Source of the DNA: Colivivens sp963626085
GTDB taxonomy: Bacteria; Bacteroidota; Bacteroidia; Bacteroidales; Bacteroidaceae
Assembly: GCA_963626085.1 (NCBI GenBank)
Contig: CAVFVJ010000003.1
Location: 62,001-126,000 of the forward strand
Length of the DNA stretch: 64,000 nucleotides
Direction of reading: 5' to 3'
The position numbers and the translations under genes are program-made. The notes under the pieces were generated by a model. It was given only the letters and a program-made list of their open reading frames with translations, was not told where the DNA came from and did no database searches. This document shows, in pieces, positions 19,401 to 27,338 of this stretch. Positions within the stretch are counted from its first letter, which is position 1. Each line of letters opens with the position of its first letter.

Positions 19401-20125
19401 GAAATCACAGACTCAATGGGTCGTGTACGGAAATAATCACTGGTACTGTGGTCGAGTGGCGCAAACTGCTCCACCACTGGTCCCTGTGCGAAAGCCACAT
19501 TATCCTTGTAGGCTGATATGATTTTGTTAGGGTTCTCCTTCGTTGTCTTCTTTATCATTTGGAACAAGCTGCTCTCCATCTCCACTCCGTCGATGATGAA
19601 CGTACCACCGAATATCTTGTGACGGCAATGCTCGGAGTTTATCTGTGCAAAACCGAAGACTTCAGAGTCGGTCAGCTTGCGGCCCAACTGATCCTCTACA
19701 CTATGCAGATACTTTATCTCCTCTGGACTGAGGGCAAGACCCTCCTGCTCGTTGTACTCTTCCAGATTGTCGATATGGACTATTGGTGCAGGCTGGATGT
19801 CAACAGTGAAGATATCCTGATTCAGTCCATTGTACCTACGTTGCAGCATAGGGTCGATCTCCGAGTTCTCCCCGATAGGGAAAAACTCCTCGATACGCTG
19901 TATACCTTTTAATCCCATGTTCTGTGTAATCTCAACTGCATTGGTGCTCCACGGAGTGATCATTTCGCGGCGCGGACCAGCAAACAGCCCTTCAACGATG
20001 GTGTCGTTCAGTTTGGTAGCATTACCGAACAGCCACTGGAGGGCATCAGTCTCCTCCCTGCCTGGTTCGTGGTCTATGCTGACCGCTATGACACTTCGTT
20101 GGGGCGTAGTGAAAAAGAAAATCAT
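16436..20125 (-). CDS. purL: phosphoribosylformylglycinamidine synthase, large fused form
   Basis: 1229 aa, as expected for the single-chain proteobacterial/Bacteroidetes type. It converts FGAR plus glutamine and ATP to FGAM in purine synthesis. The ATG at 20125 is preferred to the upstream in-frame one at 20260: the encoded protein starts MIFFFTTPQRSVIAVSIDHE, and a -7 box at 20157-20164 would place transcription start downstream of the earlier ATG. The linker region has GFAQINSEHCRHKIF and the ATP-binding parts have KAETHNFPTTVEPFNGAATGTGGEIRD. The C-terminal class I glutaminase carries SLGICNGCQLMMELG, with the catalytic cysteine in the ICNGC loop, and a His/Glu pair in AHGEGRF. It stands alone. 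Confidence 0.97.
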   Translation of the reverse strand: MIFFFTTPQRSVIAVSIDHEPGREETDALQWLFGNATKLNDTIVEGLFAGPRREMITPWSTNAVEITQNMGLKGIQRIEEFFPIGENSEIDPMLQRRYNGLNQDIFTVDIQPAPIVHIDNLEEYNEQEGLALSPEEIKYLHSVEDQLGRKLTDSEVFGFAQINSEHCRHKIFGGTFIIDGVEMESSLFQMIKKTTKENPNKIISAYKDNVAFAQGPVVEQFAPLDHSTSDYFRTRPIESVISLKAETHNFPTTVEPFNGAATGTGGEIRDRMGGGKGSWPIAGTAVYMTSYRNGDHPRHWLYQTPEQILIKASNGASDFGNKFGQPLICGSVLTFEHKEDGQDEPQYGYDKVIMLAGGVGYGTKRDCLKGEPEKGNKVVVVGGDNYRIGLGGGSVSSVDTGRYSSGIELNAVQRANPEMQKRANNLVRALCEEEINPIVSIHDHGSAGHVNCLSELVEDCGGLIDMTKLPVGDKTLSSKEIIANESQERMGLLIDEKHIEHVRKIAERERAPLYVVGETTGDAHFAFEQGDGVRPFDLEVAQMFGHSPRTYMKDETVVHHYADVDYSADKIDEYIDKVLRLESVACKDWLTNKVDRSVTGKIARQQCVGELQLPLSDCGVVALDYRGQKGIATAIGHAPQAGLADPAAGSVLSVAESLTNLVWAPMAEGLDSVSLSANWMWPCRSQKGEDARLYAGVKALSDFCCDLHVNVPTGKDSLSMTQKYPDGSKVISPGTVIVSSGGEVSDIRQVVSPVIRNVDSVLYHIDFSFDQLCLGGSAFAQSQGKVGSDVPTVKNPEYFRDAFIGVQELVKAELLIAGHDISAGGLVTCLLEMCFANTKGGLAVSFDEMGEKDIVKLLFAENPGVVIQVAKENSHEVEEILANVGVGFARIGTVSQERTVTIKSKGKIVHTFDIDALRDVWYSTSYELDKHQSMNGMAAERYKNYKDEPIEHKFNNDFTGTFGQYGISPDRDSEPSASRPKAAIIREKGTNGEREMAYCLYLAGFDVKDVMMTDLVSGRETLDEVQMIVFCGGFSNSDVLGSAKGWAGAFLYNPKAKAALDRFYARKDTLSLGICNGCQLMMELGLLNDKGYDNFGAMKHNISHKFESGFLTLSIPQNESVLFGSLSGSKIGIWVAHGEGRFEMPMDEDKYNVVAKYNYHGYPANPNGSDYDIAGICTGDGRHLAMMPHLERAIFPWQMADYPVERKKDDVTPWIEAFVNARKWCECHK

Positions 20126-20156
20126 GTTTGTGATAAGTTTGTTTAGATTCTGCGTG

Positions 20157-20164
20157 CAAAGATA
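20157..20164 (-). promoter_or_regulatory. -7 promoter box for purL
   Basis: The minus strand reads TATCTTTG, an exact TAnnTTTG. It lies 31 bases before the ATG at 20125 and inside the longer alternative reading frame, which argues for the shorter start. Confidence 0.6.
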
Positions 20165-20260
20165 GTAAATAAGTAGGAATCCACTTTGCGACCACCTTAA
20201 ATATTTGTACACAGGGGATATCTTTGCGGTATTGCAACAGCCTTTTTCAAAATTATTCAT

Positions 20261-20268
20261 TAACTTTG
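20261..20268 (+). promoter_or_regulatory. -7 promoter box for the radical SAM/mnmG operon
   Basis: TAACTTTG fits TAnnTTTG and lies 31 bases before the ATG at 20300. No clear -33 element. Confidence 0.5.
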
Positions 20269-20299
20269 CGCTTCGAACTTAAAGAAAGAGAATTGAATA

Positions 20300-21076
20300 A
20301 TGACCGTATTATATGAATCACCTGTTTTCGGTCCCATCCACAGTCGTAGGCTGGGTGTCTCACTGGGCATAAACCTGTTGCCAGCGGACGGCAAGTGTTG
20401 TTCGTTTGACTGTCTCTACTGTGAGTGCGGATTCAACAAGGACTTTGTCGGACACGGTGGGTTCGCCAATCCACAGTCGGTACACGACACTCTGAAAGCG
20501 CAACTGGAAAGCATGCGCAAAAACGGTCCGGCACCCGATGTTCTCACCTTTGCCGGCAATGGCGAACCAACACTGAACCCTTGGTTTCCTGAGATAGTGC
20601 GTGACGTGATAAGTCTGCGAGATGAATATTTCCCTGCAGCCAAGGTAAGCGTACTGAGCAACGCCACACAGATACTGCGACAGGAGGTGTTCGACACACT
20701 CATGCTTGTGGACAACAATATACTCAAACTCGACACAGTGTCAGACGACTATATCCGTCAGCTCGACCGTCCAGTGAGCGCACACTATCGTGTTGAATAC
20801 ATTATCAATAAAATGAAGCAGTTCAACGGACATTGTATAGTACAGACAATGTTCCTCACTGGAGAATCCGATGGAATAGACGTGGCAAACACCTCTGACA
20901 CTTACGTGTTGCCATGGATAGAGGCACTAAAAGAAATACGTCCGTCGGAAGTGATGGTCTACACCATCGACAGGGAGACTCCGGCACACGGTCTAAGAAA
21001 GGCCACACCTGTACAACTGGACGAAATTGCTCGCAAGGTTGAGGCTGCTGGAATAAAATGTCAGGTATCGTACTGA
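20300..21076 (+). CDS. radical SAM protein, COG0731-like
   Basis: 258 aa. The radical SAM cluster motif is CSFDCLYC (C-x3-C-x2-C) at about residues 36-43, preceded by PVFGPIHSRRLGVSLGINLLP, which is typical of the wyosine-like COG0731 family. TFAGNGEPTLNP matches the GGE-type SAM-binding segment, followed by LSNAT. These proteins bind a 4Fe-4S cluster and make a 5'-deoxyadenosyl radical; the substrate of the bacterial members is not established as far as I know. It lies 37 bases before mnmG, a tRNA-modification gene. That fits a role in RNA modification, but position is the only evidence. Confidence 0.88.
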   Translation: MTVLYESPVFGPIHSRRLGVSLGINLLPADGKCCSFDCLYCECGFNKDFVGHGGFANPQSVHDTLKAQLESMRKNGPAPDVLTFAGNGEPTLNPWFPEIVRDVISLRDEYFPAAKVSVLSNATQILRQEVFDTLMLVDNNILKLDTVSDDYIRQLDRPVSAHYRVEYIINKMKQFNGHCIVQTMFLTGESDGIDVANTSDTYVLPWIEALKEIRPSEVMVYTIDRETPAHGLRKATPVQLDEIARKVEAAGIKCQVSY

Positions 21077-21113
21077 TGACATCCTATAAACATACAAAAC
21101 ACTGTTAGATAAT

Positions 21114-22985
21114 ATGGTTTTCAACTACGATGTGGTAGTGGTTGGTGCTGGTCATGCAGGCTGTGAGGCTGCCTCGGCTTCAGCACGACTTGGGGCAAAG
21201 ACTTGTCTCGTCACAATGGACATGAACAAGATTGCACAGATGTCATGTAACCCTGCTATTGGTGGAATTGCCAAAGGTCAGATTATAAGGGAGATTGATG
21301 CTTTGGGTGGCATGACAGGTATTGTGACTGACAGGTGCTCCATCCAATTCCGTATGCTCAACCTGTCCAAAGGACCGGCTGTATGGAGTCCGCGCGCCCA
21401 GTGCGACAGAGCTAAGTTCATTTGGACATGGCGAGAGATACTGGAGAACACACCCAACCTCAATATATGGCAAGACCAAGTCAGCGAATTACTGACAAAG
21501 GACGGAGAGGTGTGCGGTGTGCGCACCATTTGGGGAGCTGAACTCAGGGCACGGTGCGTGGTTATCACCGCAGGTACTTTCCTTAACGGACTGATGCACA
21601 TGGGACGCAAACAGATACCAGGCGGACGAATCGCTGAACCGGCAGTGACGGGACTTACCGAATCCATCGCTGCACAAGGAATAAGTACGGGACGGATGAA
21701 GACGGGTACTCCAGTGCGAATAGACCGCAGGAGCGTCGACTTTTCGCAGACAGAGATACAAGAGGGTGACCACACATTCCACCGCTTCTCGTTCATGGAC
21801 GAATCGAGACGATTACATAGTCTGCCCTGCTGGATGTTGAAGACCAACAAAGAAGTACATGAGACACTCATGTCGGGACTTGCCGACTCACCTCTCTACA
21901 ACGGTCAGATCAAAAGTATCGGTCCGCGTTACTGTCCTAGTATTGAAACCAAGTTACATACATTTCCCGATAAAGATGAACACCAGCTCTTCCTCGAGCC
22001 CGAAGGAGAGACAACCAATGAGATGTACCTCAATGGTTTCTCCTCATCGTTGCCCATGGACATACAGATAGAAGCTCTGAAGAAGATACCTGCTTTACGC
22101 AACCTCGTTATCTATCGTCCAGGTTACGCCATAGAGTACGATTTCTTCGACCCTACCCAACTCACCCATTCGTTGGAATCAAAGGTTGTCAGCGGTTTGT
22201 TCCTTGCTGGACAGGTGAACGGCACCACAGGATATGAGGAGGCAGCAGGACAAGGACTGATAGCCGGAATAAACGCTGCACTGAAATGTGGCGGTGGGGA
22301 ACCGTTCACACTGCAACGTAATGAGGCGTACATAGGAGTGCTCATCGATGACCTCGTCACCAAGGGGGTAGACGAACCCTATCGTATGTTCACCTCAAGA
22401 GCTGAATACCGAATACTGCTGCGGCAGGACGATGCCGACATGCGTCTGACAGAGAAATCCTATAATACTGGACTGGCAAGCAGAGAGCGTTATGAATACA
22501 TGACAACTAAACGCGAAGCCATCGACCATATCATTGACTTCACCCGAACATTCTCAATAAAACCAGCACTCATCAACGCTGCACTCGAACAGATTGGTAC
22601 CACACCTCTTGAGCGGGGTTGTAAACTCTACGACCTGCTTGGCCGTCCCAATGTGACGATCATGGGACTTGCTCCACATATCAAGGCATTGGGTAGTGAA
22701 CTTGCAAAAATTGAAGACCGCAAGGAAGAGATTATAGAAGCAGCCGAGATAAAAATCAAGTACCAAGGCTATATCAACCGCGAGAACATGGTGGCAGAGA
22801 AGATGCTTAGACTGGAGAACATAAAGATACAGGGGAAGTTCGATTATATGAACATGAACCAGATATCCATCGAGGCACGACAGAAACTCACGAAGATAAA
22901 CCCTGTTACACTGGCTCAGGCAAGTAGGATTCCAGGAGTGTCGCCAAGCGACATCAACGTGTTACTAGTACTCATGGGCAGATGA
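21114..22985 (+). CDS. mnmG: tRNA uridine-34 carboxymethylaminomethyl-modifying enzyme MnmG
   Basis: 623 aa, normal for the family. The N-terminal FAD-binding Rossmann motif is VVVGAGHAGCEAA (residues 7-19). Family signatures include CNPAIGGIAKGQ, GTFLNGLMHMG and PGYAIEYDFFDP. The C-terminal helical domain (from about 540) binds MnmE and tRNA and includes KYQGYINRE. With MnmE it installs the carboxymethylaminomethyl group on wobble U34. The pectinesterase frame begins at the stop codon, but its likely real start lies 27 bases downstream. Confidence 0.97.
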   Translation: MVFNYDVVVVGAGHAGCEAASASARLGAKTCLVTMDMNKIAQMSCNPAIGGIAKGQIIREIDALGGMTGIVTDRCSIQFRMLNLSKGPAVWSPRAQCDRAKFIWTWREILENTPNLNIWQDQVSELLTKDGEVCGVRTIWGAELRARCVVITAGTFLNGLMHMGRKQIPGGRIAEPAVTGLTESIAAQGISTGRMKTGTPVRIDRRSVDFSQTEIQEGDHTFHRFSFMDESRRLHSLPCWMLKTNKEVHETLMSGLADSPLYNGQIKSIGPRYCPSIETKLHTFPDKDEHQLFLEPEGETTNEMYLNGFSSSLPMDIQIEALKKIPALRNLVIYRPGYAIEYDFFDPTQLTHSLESKVVSGLFLAGQVNGTTGYEEAAGQGLIAGINAALKCGGGEPFTLQRNEAYIGVLIDDLVTKGVDEPYRMFTSRAEYRILLRQDDADMRLTEKSYNTGLASRERYEYMTTKREAIDHIIDFTRTFSIKPALINAALEQIGTTPLERGCKLYDLLGRPNVTIMGLAPHIKALGSELAKIEDRKEEIIEAAEIKIKYQGYINRENMVAEKMLRLENIKIQGKFDYMNMNQISIEARQKLTKINPVTLAQASRIPGVSPSDINVLLVLMGR

Positions 22986-23011
22986 CACTACATCTAAAGC
23001 AAAAGACTGAA

Positions 23012-24313
23012 ATGAGAGTAATATACACTGTACTTACACTTTTTATATGCACATTGCTTCATGCACAGGACAGGTGGACTTATGATTTTATCGTACCCGA
23101 CAACGGTAACTTCGTTCAAGCCATCCAATCAGCCAACAACAGATCAGACAAAAACAAAAGATACAGGATATTTATCCGTCCGAGCTATTATAGGATAAAA
23201 GGTGAGGGCAACATGATAACTGTCGTAGAGAATGGAAAGAATATTGAAATACCCAGTCCTATGACCATTCTTACAGCACCCAACACATCCATCATCGGAG
23301 ACAGTTACGGAAACACACAGATAGAAAACTGTCCTCAACATGAAGGTATTAGTATAACAAGCACATTGTTCTGCAATGGTGCTGACAATACATACATTCA
23401 AGACATTGAACTATGGTCAAACTACAAAAATGATCCCAACGCATTTGCCAATAGGGCTGTGGCACTGCGTGAGAAAAACTGTAGAGGCAACATACTGAAG
23501 AATGTGAGTCTACTCGGTACACAAGACACATACTACACCAACGAAGGTGGTTATACTTATTTGGAAGACTGTAAGATAAGTGGTACGGTAGACTTCATCT
23601 GTGGAGGAGGTACCATCTATTTCAACCACTGTAACATCAACATGCTACAAAGAGGCAATACAGGAAAAAGGAATGTGATTACAGCACCTGCCACTGCTTC
23701 TGGATTGAAGTACGGATATGTTTTCGCAGACTGTTATATAGACGGAGAACAGGAACAAAATGGTAAGTTCCTTCTTGGCAGACCATGGAAGAACTCACCA
23801 AAATGTGTTTTCATCAATTGTTCAATGAACGTAGTGCCGACTCCTGAAGGATGGAGTGACATGCACGGTACAGTACCTACGTTATTTGCCGAATACAACA
23901 GTACTGATGGACATTTTGAAATTATCGACTTGAGCAAGAGAAAAACAATATACACAAATGCAGTAAACCAACCTGTGCATGTCAATTATAATCCAAGCAT
24001 CACCGATGATGAATCGGAGCAGTACACTGTGGATAAAGTATTTCCAGAATGGTTTCCAGAAGACAAGGCGGCACAGATACCTCCACCAGTATTGTCAGCC
24101 AACAACAGGACAATAACATGGGAAGACATTCCCGAAGCCGGTTGTTATGCTGTGTGTCGGGACAGAAAGATAATAGCTTTCACCACAAAACCTTTTTACA
24201 ATGTAGGGAAAAGTTATGAAGGGGCTTGCTACAGTGTGAGATGCGCCAACTGGTATGGTGGACTCGGTCCACGCAGTGAAGAAGTGGTTTATCCATTCAA
24301 AAAGAGTAAATGA
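23012..24313 (+). CDS. pectin methylesterase (CE8), secreted
   Basis: 433 aa from the ATG at 23012, chosen because it opens a clean signal peptide (VIYTVLTLFICTLLHAQ). The open frame also contains an ATG 30 bases earlier that would put ten polar residues in front. Right-handed beta-helix motifs of CE8 are present: LLGTQDTYY (first catalytic Asp and Gln), SGTVDFICGGG (second catalytic Asp) and LGRPWKN (Arg/Trp substrate site). From about residue 350 a short beta domain resembling fibronectin III follows (TITWEDIPEAGCYAVCRD). It removes methyl groups from homogalacturonan outside the cytoplasm. It probably rides on mnmG transcription, and its last codons form part of a terminator hairpin. Confidence 0.92.
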   Translation: MRVIYTVLTLFICTLLHAQDRWTYDFIVPDNGNFVQAIQSANNRSDKNKRYRIFIRPSYYRIKGEGNMITVVENGKNIEIPSPMTILTAPNTSIIGDSYGNTQIENCPQHEGISITSTLFCNGADNTYIQDIELWSNYKNDPNAFANRAVALREKNCRGNILKNVSLLGTQDTYYTNEGGYTYLEDCKISGTVDFICGGGTIYFNHCNINMLQRGNTGKRNVITAPATASGLKYGYVFADCYIDGEQEQNGKFLLGRPWKNSPKCVFINCSMNVVPTPEGWSDMHGTVPTLFAEYNSTDGHFEIIDLSKRKTIYTNAVNQPVHVNYNPSITDDESEQYTVDKVFPEWFPEDKAAQIPPPVLSANNRTITWEDIPEAGCYAVCRDRKIIAFTTKPFYNVGKSYEGACYSVRCANWYGGLGPRSEEVVYPFKKSK

Positions 24314-24336
24314 AGACTGTTTCATTTACTCTTTTT
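24299..24336. terminator. bidirectional terminator overlapping the pectinesterase stop
   Basis: A perfect 16-bp inverted repeat (24299-24314 and 24321-24336) with a 6-base loop, ending in a T run on plus and on minus. The left arm contains the last codons and TGA of the pectinesterase gene. The convergent DUF3127 gene ends at 24358. Confidence 0.85.
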
Positions 24337-24357
24337 GTTCATTTCTCCGTCTTATGT

Positions 24358-24738
24358 TCAGAATGGCAGGTCGTCAGTTGATTCACCTGGGTCAAACGTA
24401 GGAACTTCCTGTGGAGCAGCTACAGCTGCAGATTGTGGTGCACCACCGCCAGCCTGTTGCTCAGCACTTGGTCTCTCCACCTTCCATGCACGGATATCAT
24501 TGTACCAACGTCCATTGTACTCACGACAGTTGATGTCGAACGAAACCTTTATGGTTTCTCCCATCTTAATGTCAAATTCATTTATCTTGTCTTCACCGAA
24601 GATGCTGAAAGCCATACGGTGAGGGTATTGTTCACTTGTTTCAATGACATATTCCTGAACTTTCCAAGGGTTACCCGATGCTTTGGATATACCACCCCTT
24701 GACTCGAGCACAGCTATTACTTTTCCTTCTAATTCCAT
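24358..24738 (-). CDS. DUF3127 OB-fold protein with SSB-like C-terminal tip
   Basis: 126 aa from the ATG at 24738 (MELEGKVIAVLE); an in-frame ATG seven codons earlier is less likely because it lies closer to the promoter box. The first ~90 residues form a compact OB-fold-like domain with YVIETSEQYPHRMAFSIFG. A Gln/Ala/Pro-rich linker follows, ending in DDLPF. That tip matches the acidic hydrophobic C-terminus by which SSB recruits DNA-repair partners. DUF3127 is known to me as a Bacteroidetes family of single-stranded-DNA-binding type. DNA binding here is inferred from fold, tail and position: it is divergent from dnaN, 144 bases apart. Confidence 0.82.
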   Translation of the reverse strand: MELEGKVIAVLESRGGISKASGNPWKVQEYVIETSEQYPHRMAFSIFGEDKINEFDIKMGETIKVSFDINCREYNGRWYNDIRAWKVERPSAEQQAGGGAPQSAAVAAPQEVPTFDPGESTDDLPF

Positions 24739-24760
24739 ATTCTTAAATTTAATTATCACG

Positions 24761-24791
24761 CAAATTTACTGCTTTTTCATTCAACTACAAT
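24761..24791 (-). promoter_or_regulatory. promoter for the DUF3127 gene
   Basis: On the minus strand: ATTG (24788-24791), 19 bases, then TAAATTTG (24761-24768), fitting the -33/-7 pattern with one -33 mismatch. The leader is about 20 bases. Confidence 0.55.
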
Positions 24792-24832
24792 CTTTTTCGG
24801 AATAAATCTTCTTTCAATTCAAAACTATTGGG

Positions 24833-24840
24833 TAAATTTG
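24833..24840 (+). promoter_or_regulatory. -7 promoter box for dnaN
   Basis: TAAATTTG, exact TAnnTTTG, 42 bases before the dnaN ATG at 24883. It stands back to back with the DUF3127 promoter, so both may be controlled by the same 70 bases. Confidence 0.55.
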
Positions 24841-24882
24841 TAGTTCAAAGTAGATAAAAGAAATAAATAAAACCACAACGAT

Positions 24883-26004
24883 ATGAAGTTTAGTATTTCA
24901 AGTACGACATTCTGCAACCGACTGCAGACTTTAAACAAAGTAATAAATTCAAAGAATTCACTTACAATTCTTGAATGCATACTGTTTGACCTTCATGATG
25001 AAGTCCTGAATATGACGGCATCTGACGGTGACATAACCCTCAGTACCACTGTTGAGGTAAGTTCAGTCAGCGGCAGTGGTAAGTTTGCCATCAATGCCAC
25101 ACAGATTATCAATGGACTTAAGGAAATATCTGAACAACCAGTCATAATTTCAATAGACGACAACGACTATAAGGTCACTATAAACTATCAAAACGGTAAG
25201 TGTGAGTTCATAGGTCAGAATGCTGACGATTATCCTGTTCCACAAGGTGTTGGTGAATTGACACAAACCATTTCGATGAAAAATGACGTGCTCTTCAAAG
25301 GTATTACCACATCATTGTTCGCAACAGCTGACAATGAACTCCGTCCCGTCATGAACGGTATATTGTTTGACATCACTACAGACAGTATAACTTTCGTTGC
25401 CAGCGATGGACATAAACTTGTAAAGAACCGTAACTTTTCCGTCAAGAGCGATGTAACAAACTCTTTTGTTCTTCCAAAGAAACCAGCTAAGACACTTAAA
25501 GAAATACTTACAAAGGAAGAAGGTGAAGCTTCAATCACCTTCGACAACAACTCAGCAGAAGTACGTATAATCAACTATACGCTCAATTGTCGCCTTATAG
25601 AAGGCAACTATCCTAACTATAACTCAGTCATTCCAAAGGACAACCCATACAAGATAAGGATAGATCGCCAGACTCTTATAGGCGCACTCCGTCGTGTACT
25701 TGTGTTCGCCAGCTCAACCAGCCTTATAAAGATACATGTTGCTAACAACACATTGGTTATATCATCACAGGATGTAGACTTCTCAACTAACGCTGAGGAA
25801 AGCATCATGTGCGAGTATGACGGTAATGTGATGAACATAGGATTCAAGGGAACATTCCTTATAGACATTCTCAACAACCTGTCATCAGAAGAAATTATGT
25901 TGGAACTGGCTGACCCAAGCCGTGCTGGAGTCATTATTCCTACTGAACAGGAAGAAAATGAGGATATGCTTATGCTTATCATGCCTATGATGTTAAACGA
26001 CTGA
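24883..26004 (+). CDS. dnaN: DNA polymerase III beta sliding clamp
   Basis: 373 aa, normal clamp length with three similar domains of about 120 residues. Recognisable segments are the N-terminal MKFSISSTTFCNRLQTLNKVINSKNS, FVASDGHKLV in the middle domain, LIEGNYPNYNSVIP, and a C-terminal ending IMPMMLND in place of the usual MPMR(L). The ring holds polymerase III and repair enzymes on DNA. The gene heads a plus-strand cluster with a DEDDh exonuclease 8 bases downstream, then coaC and coaB. dnaA is not in the window. Confidence 0.97.
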   Translation: MKFSISSTTFCNRLQTLNKVINSKNSLTILECILFDLHDEVLNMTASDGDITLSTTVEVSSVSGSGKFAINATQIINGLKEISEQPVIISIDDNDYKVTINYQNGKCEFIGQNADDYPVPQGVGELTQTISMKNDVLFKGITTSLFATADNELRPVMNGILFDITTDSITFVASDGHKLVKNRNFSVKSDVTNSFVLPKKPAKTLKEILTKEEGEASITFDNNSAEVRIINYTLNCRLIEGNYPNYNSVIPKDNPYKIRIDRQTLIGALRRVLVFASSTSLIKIHVANNTLVISSQDVDFSTNAEESIMCEYDGNVMNIGFKGTFLIDILNNLSSEEIMLELADPSRAGVIIPTEQEENEDMLMLIMPMMLND

Positions 26005-26012
26005 ACATTGTA

Positions 26013-26792
26013 ATGAAACTCAATATAAAACGTCCAATCGTATTCTTCGATTTGGAGACTACCGGAACTAATGTAGCAAGGGACCACATAGTGGAACTTT
26101 GCTACATTAAACTTTATCCCAATGGCAATGAAGAGACAAAGTCGATGAGGATAAAGCCTGTTGATTCCATAGGTAATGTAATACACATACCAGAGGAAAC
26201 GACTGCCATCCATGGAATACATGACGAGGATTTAAAAGACAGTCCTTCATTCAAGGATGTGGCACAGCAACTTATGAACGTGTTCCACGACTGTGACATA
26301 GCTGGATATAACTCCAACTACTTCGACATACCTATGCTTGTGGAGGAATTCCTCAGAGTTGGCATTAATATAGACCTGTCCAACAGTAAGTTCGTGGACG
26401 TGTGTGTCATCTTCAAGAAGATGGAACAGAGAACATTGTCAGCAGCATATAAGTTCTACTGCAAACAGAACCTTGAGAACGCACACTCGGCATTTGCGGA
26501 CACAAGAGCCACACTTGAGGTGTTGGAAGCCCAACTCGACAAGTATTCAGATACACTTGAAAACAACGTGGATAAACTTTCAGACTTCTCTAAAGTGAAC
26601 AACAATGTTGACTTTGCTGGCAGGATAACAGTGGATGCAAAGAACAATTATGTGTTCAACTTCGGTAAATACAAAGGAAAGGAAGTGAAGGAAGTGCTTA
26701 AGAAAGATCATGGATACTACAATTGGATACAACAAGGTGAGTTTACCCTCAACACAAAACAGGTTCTCAAGAAAATTAAAATGAACATGTAG
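26013..26792 (+). CDS. DnaQ-like 3'-5' exonuclease (DEDDh)
   Basis: 259 aa. Exo I is VFFDLETTGT (D and E metal ligands, residues about 11-20). Exo II is IAGYNSNYFDIPML with its Asp. Exo III is NAHSAFADT with the DEDDh histidine and aspartate. A C-terminal ~50-residue motif, FGKYKGKEVKEVLKKD followed by GYYNWI, resembles the exonuclease X-type C-terminal domain. It is likely a proofreading or repair exonuclease. The position 8 bases after dnaN supports a link with replication. It is not fused to a polymerase. coaC starts 3 bases later. Confidence 0.93.
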   Translation: MKLNIKRPIVFFDLETTGTNVARDHIVELCYIKLYPNGNEETKSMRIKPVDSIGNVIHIPEETTAIHGIHDEDLKDSPSFKDVAQQLMNVFHDCDIAGYNSNYFDIPMLVEEFLRVGINIDLSNSKFVDVCVIFKKMEQRTLSAAYKFYCKQNLENAHSAFADTRATLEVLEAQLDKYSDTLENNVDKLSDFSKVNNNVDFAGRITVDAKNNYVFNFGKYKGKEVKEVLKKDHGYYNWIQQGEFTLNTKQVLKKIKMNM

Positions 26793-26795
26793 CGT

Positions 26796-27338
26796 ATGCT
26801 TAAAGGAAAACATATAGTTCTTGGAATAACAGGTAGTATAGCCGCCTATAAGTCATGTCTTATAATACGTGAACTTATAAAGCGCGGAGCTGAGGTGCAA
26901 GTGGTAATCACACCGGCAGGAAAGGAATTTATAACTCCAATCACACTGTCAGCTCTTACCAGCAAGCCTGTCATCAGCGAGTTCTTTTCACAAAGGGACG
27001 GTACATGGAACAGTCATGTGAACCTCGGCATATGGGCAGACCTGATGCTTATAGCCCCTGCTACTGCCAGTACCATAGGCAAGATGGCGAATGGTATAGC
27101 CGACAACATGCTCATAACCACCTATCTCTCCATGAAAGCTCCAGTGTTTATAGCTCCAGCCATGGATCTTGATATGTATGCACATCCTTCGACACAAAGA
27201 AACCTTAATACACTGAAGGAATATGGTAATCATATAATAGAACCCACAAGTGGATTCCTTGCCAGTCATCTTGAAGGAAAAGGAAGGATGGAAGAACCTG
27301 CCAATATAGTAAATATAATATCAGAATATTTCGAATGA
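26796..27338 (+). CDS. coaC: phosphopantothenoylcysteine decarboxylase (split CoaBC, N-terminal half)
   Basis: 180 aa HFCD flavoprotein: LGITGSIAAYKS at the start, the FMN/active-site region NLGIWADLMLIAPATASTIGKMANGIADNML, and PAMDLDMY (the PAMN-type substrate loop). The last residues (GKGRMEEPANIVNIISEYFE) match the linker that normally leads into the CoaB domain. It decarboxylates 4'-phosphopantothenoylcysteine in CoA synthesis. In most bacteria, and in Bacteroides as I know it, CoaC and CoaB are one polypeptide of about 400 residues. Here the frame stops at a TGA overlapped by the next ATG, giving two proteins. Confidence 0.93.
   Translation: MLKGKHIVLGITGSIAAYKSCLIIRELIKRGAEVQVVITPAGKEFITPITLSALTSKPVISEFFSQRDGTWNSHVNLGIWADLMLIAPATASTIGKMANGIADNMLITTYLSMKAPVFIAPAMDLDMYAHPSTQRNLNTLKEYGNHIIEPTSGFLASHLEGKGRMEEPANIVNIISEYFE

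Noticed and set aside
20126..20260. 45 extra N-terminal codons for purL
   Set aside because: The extension contains the -7 promoter box and the family's N-terminus starts at 20125.
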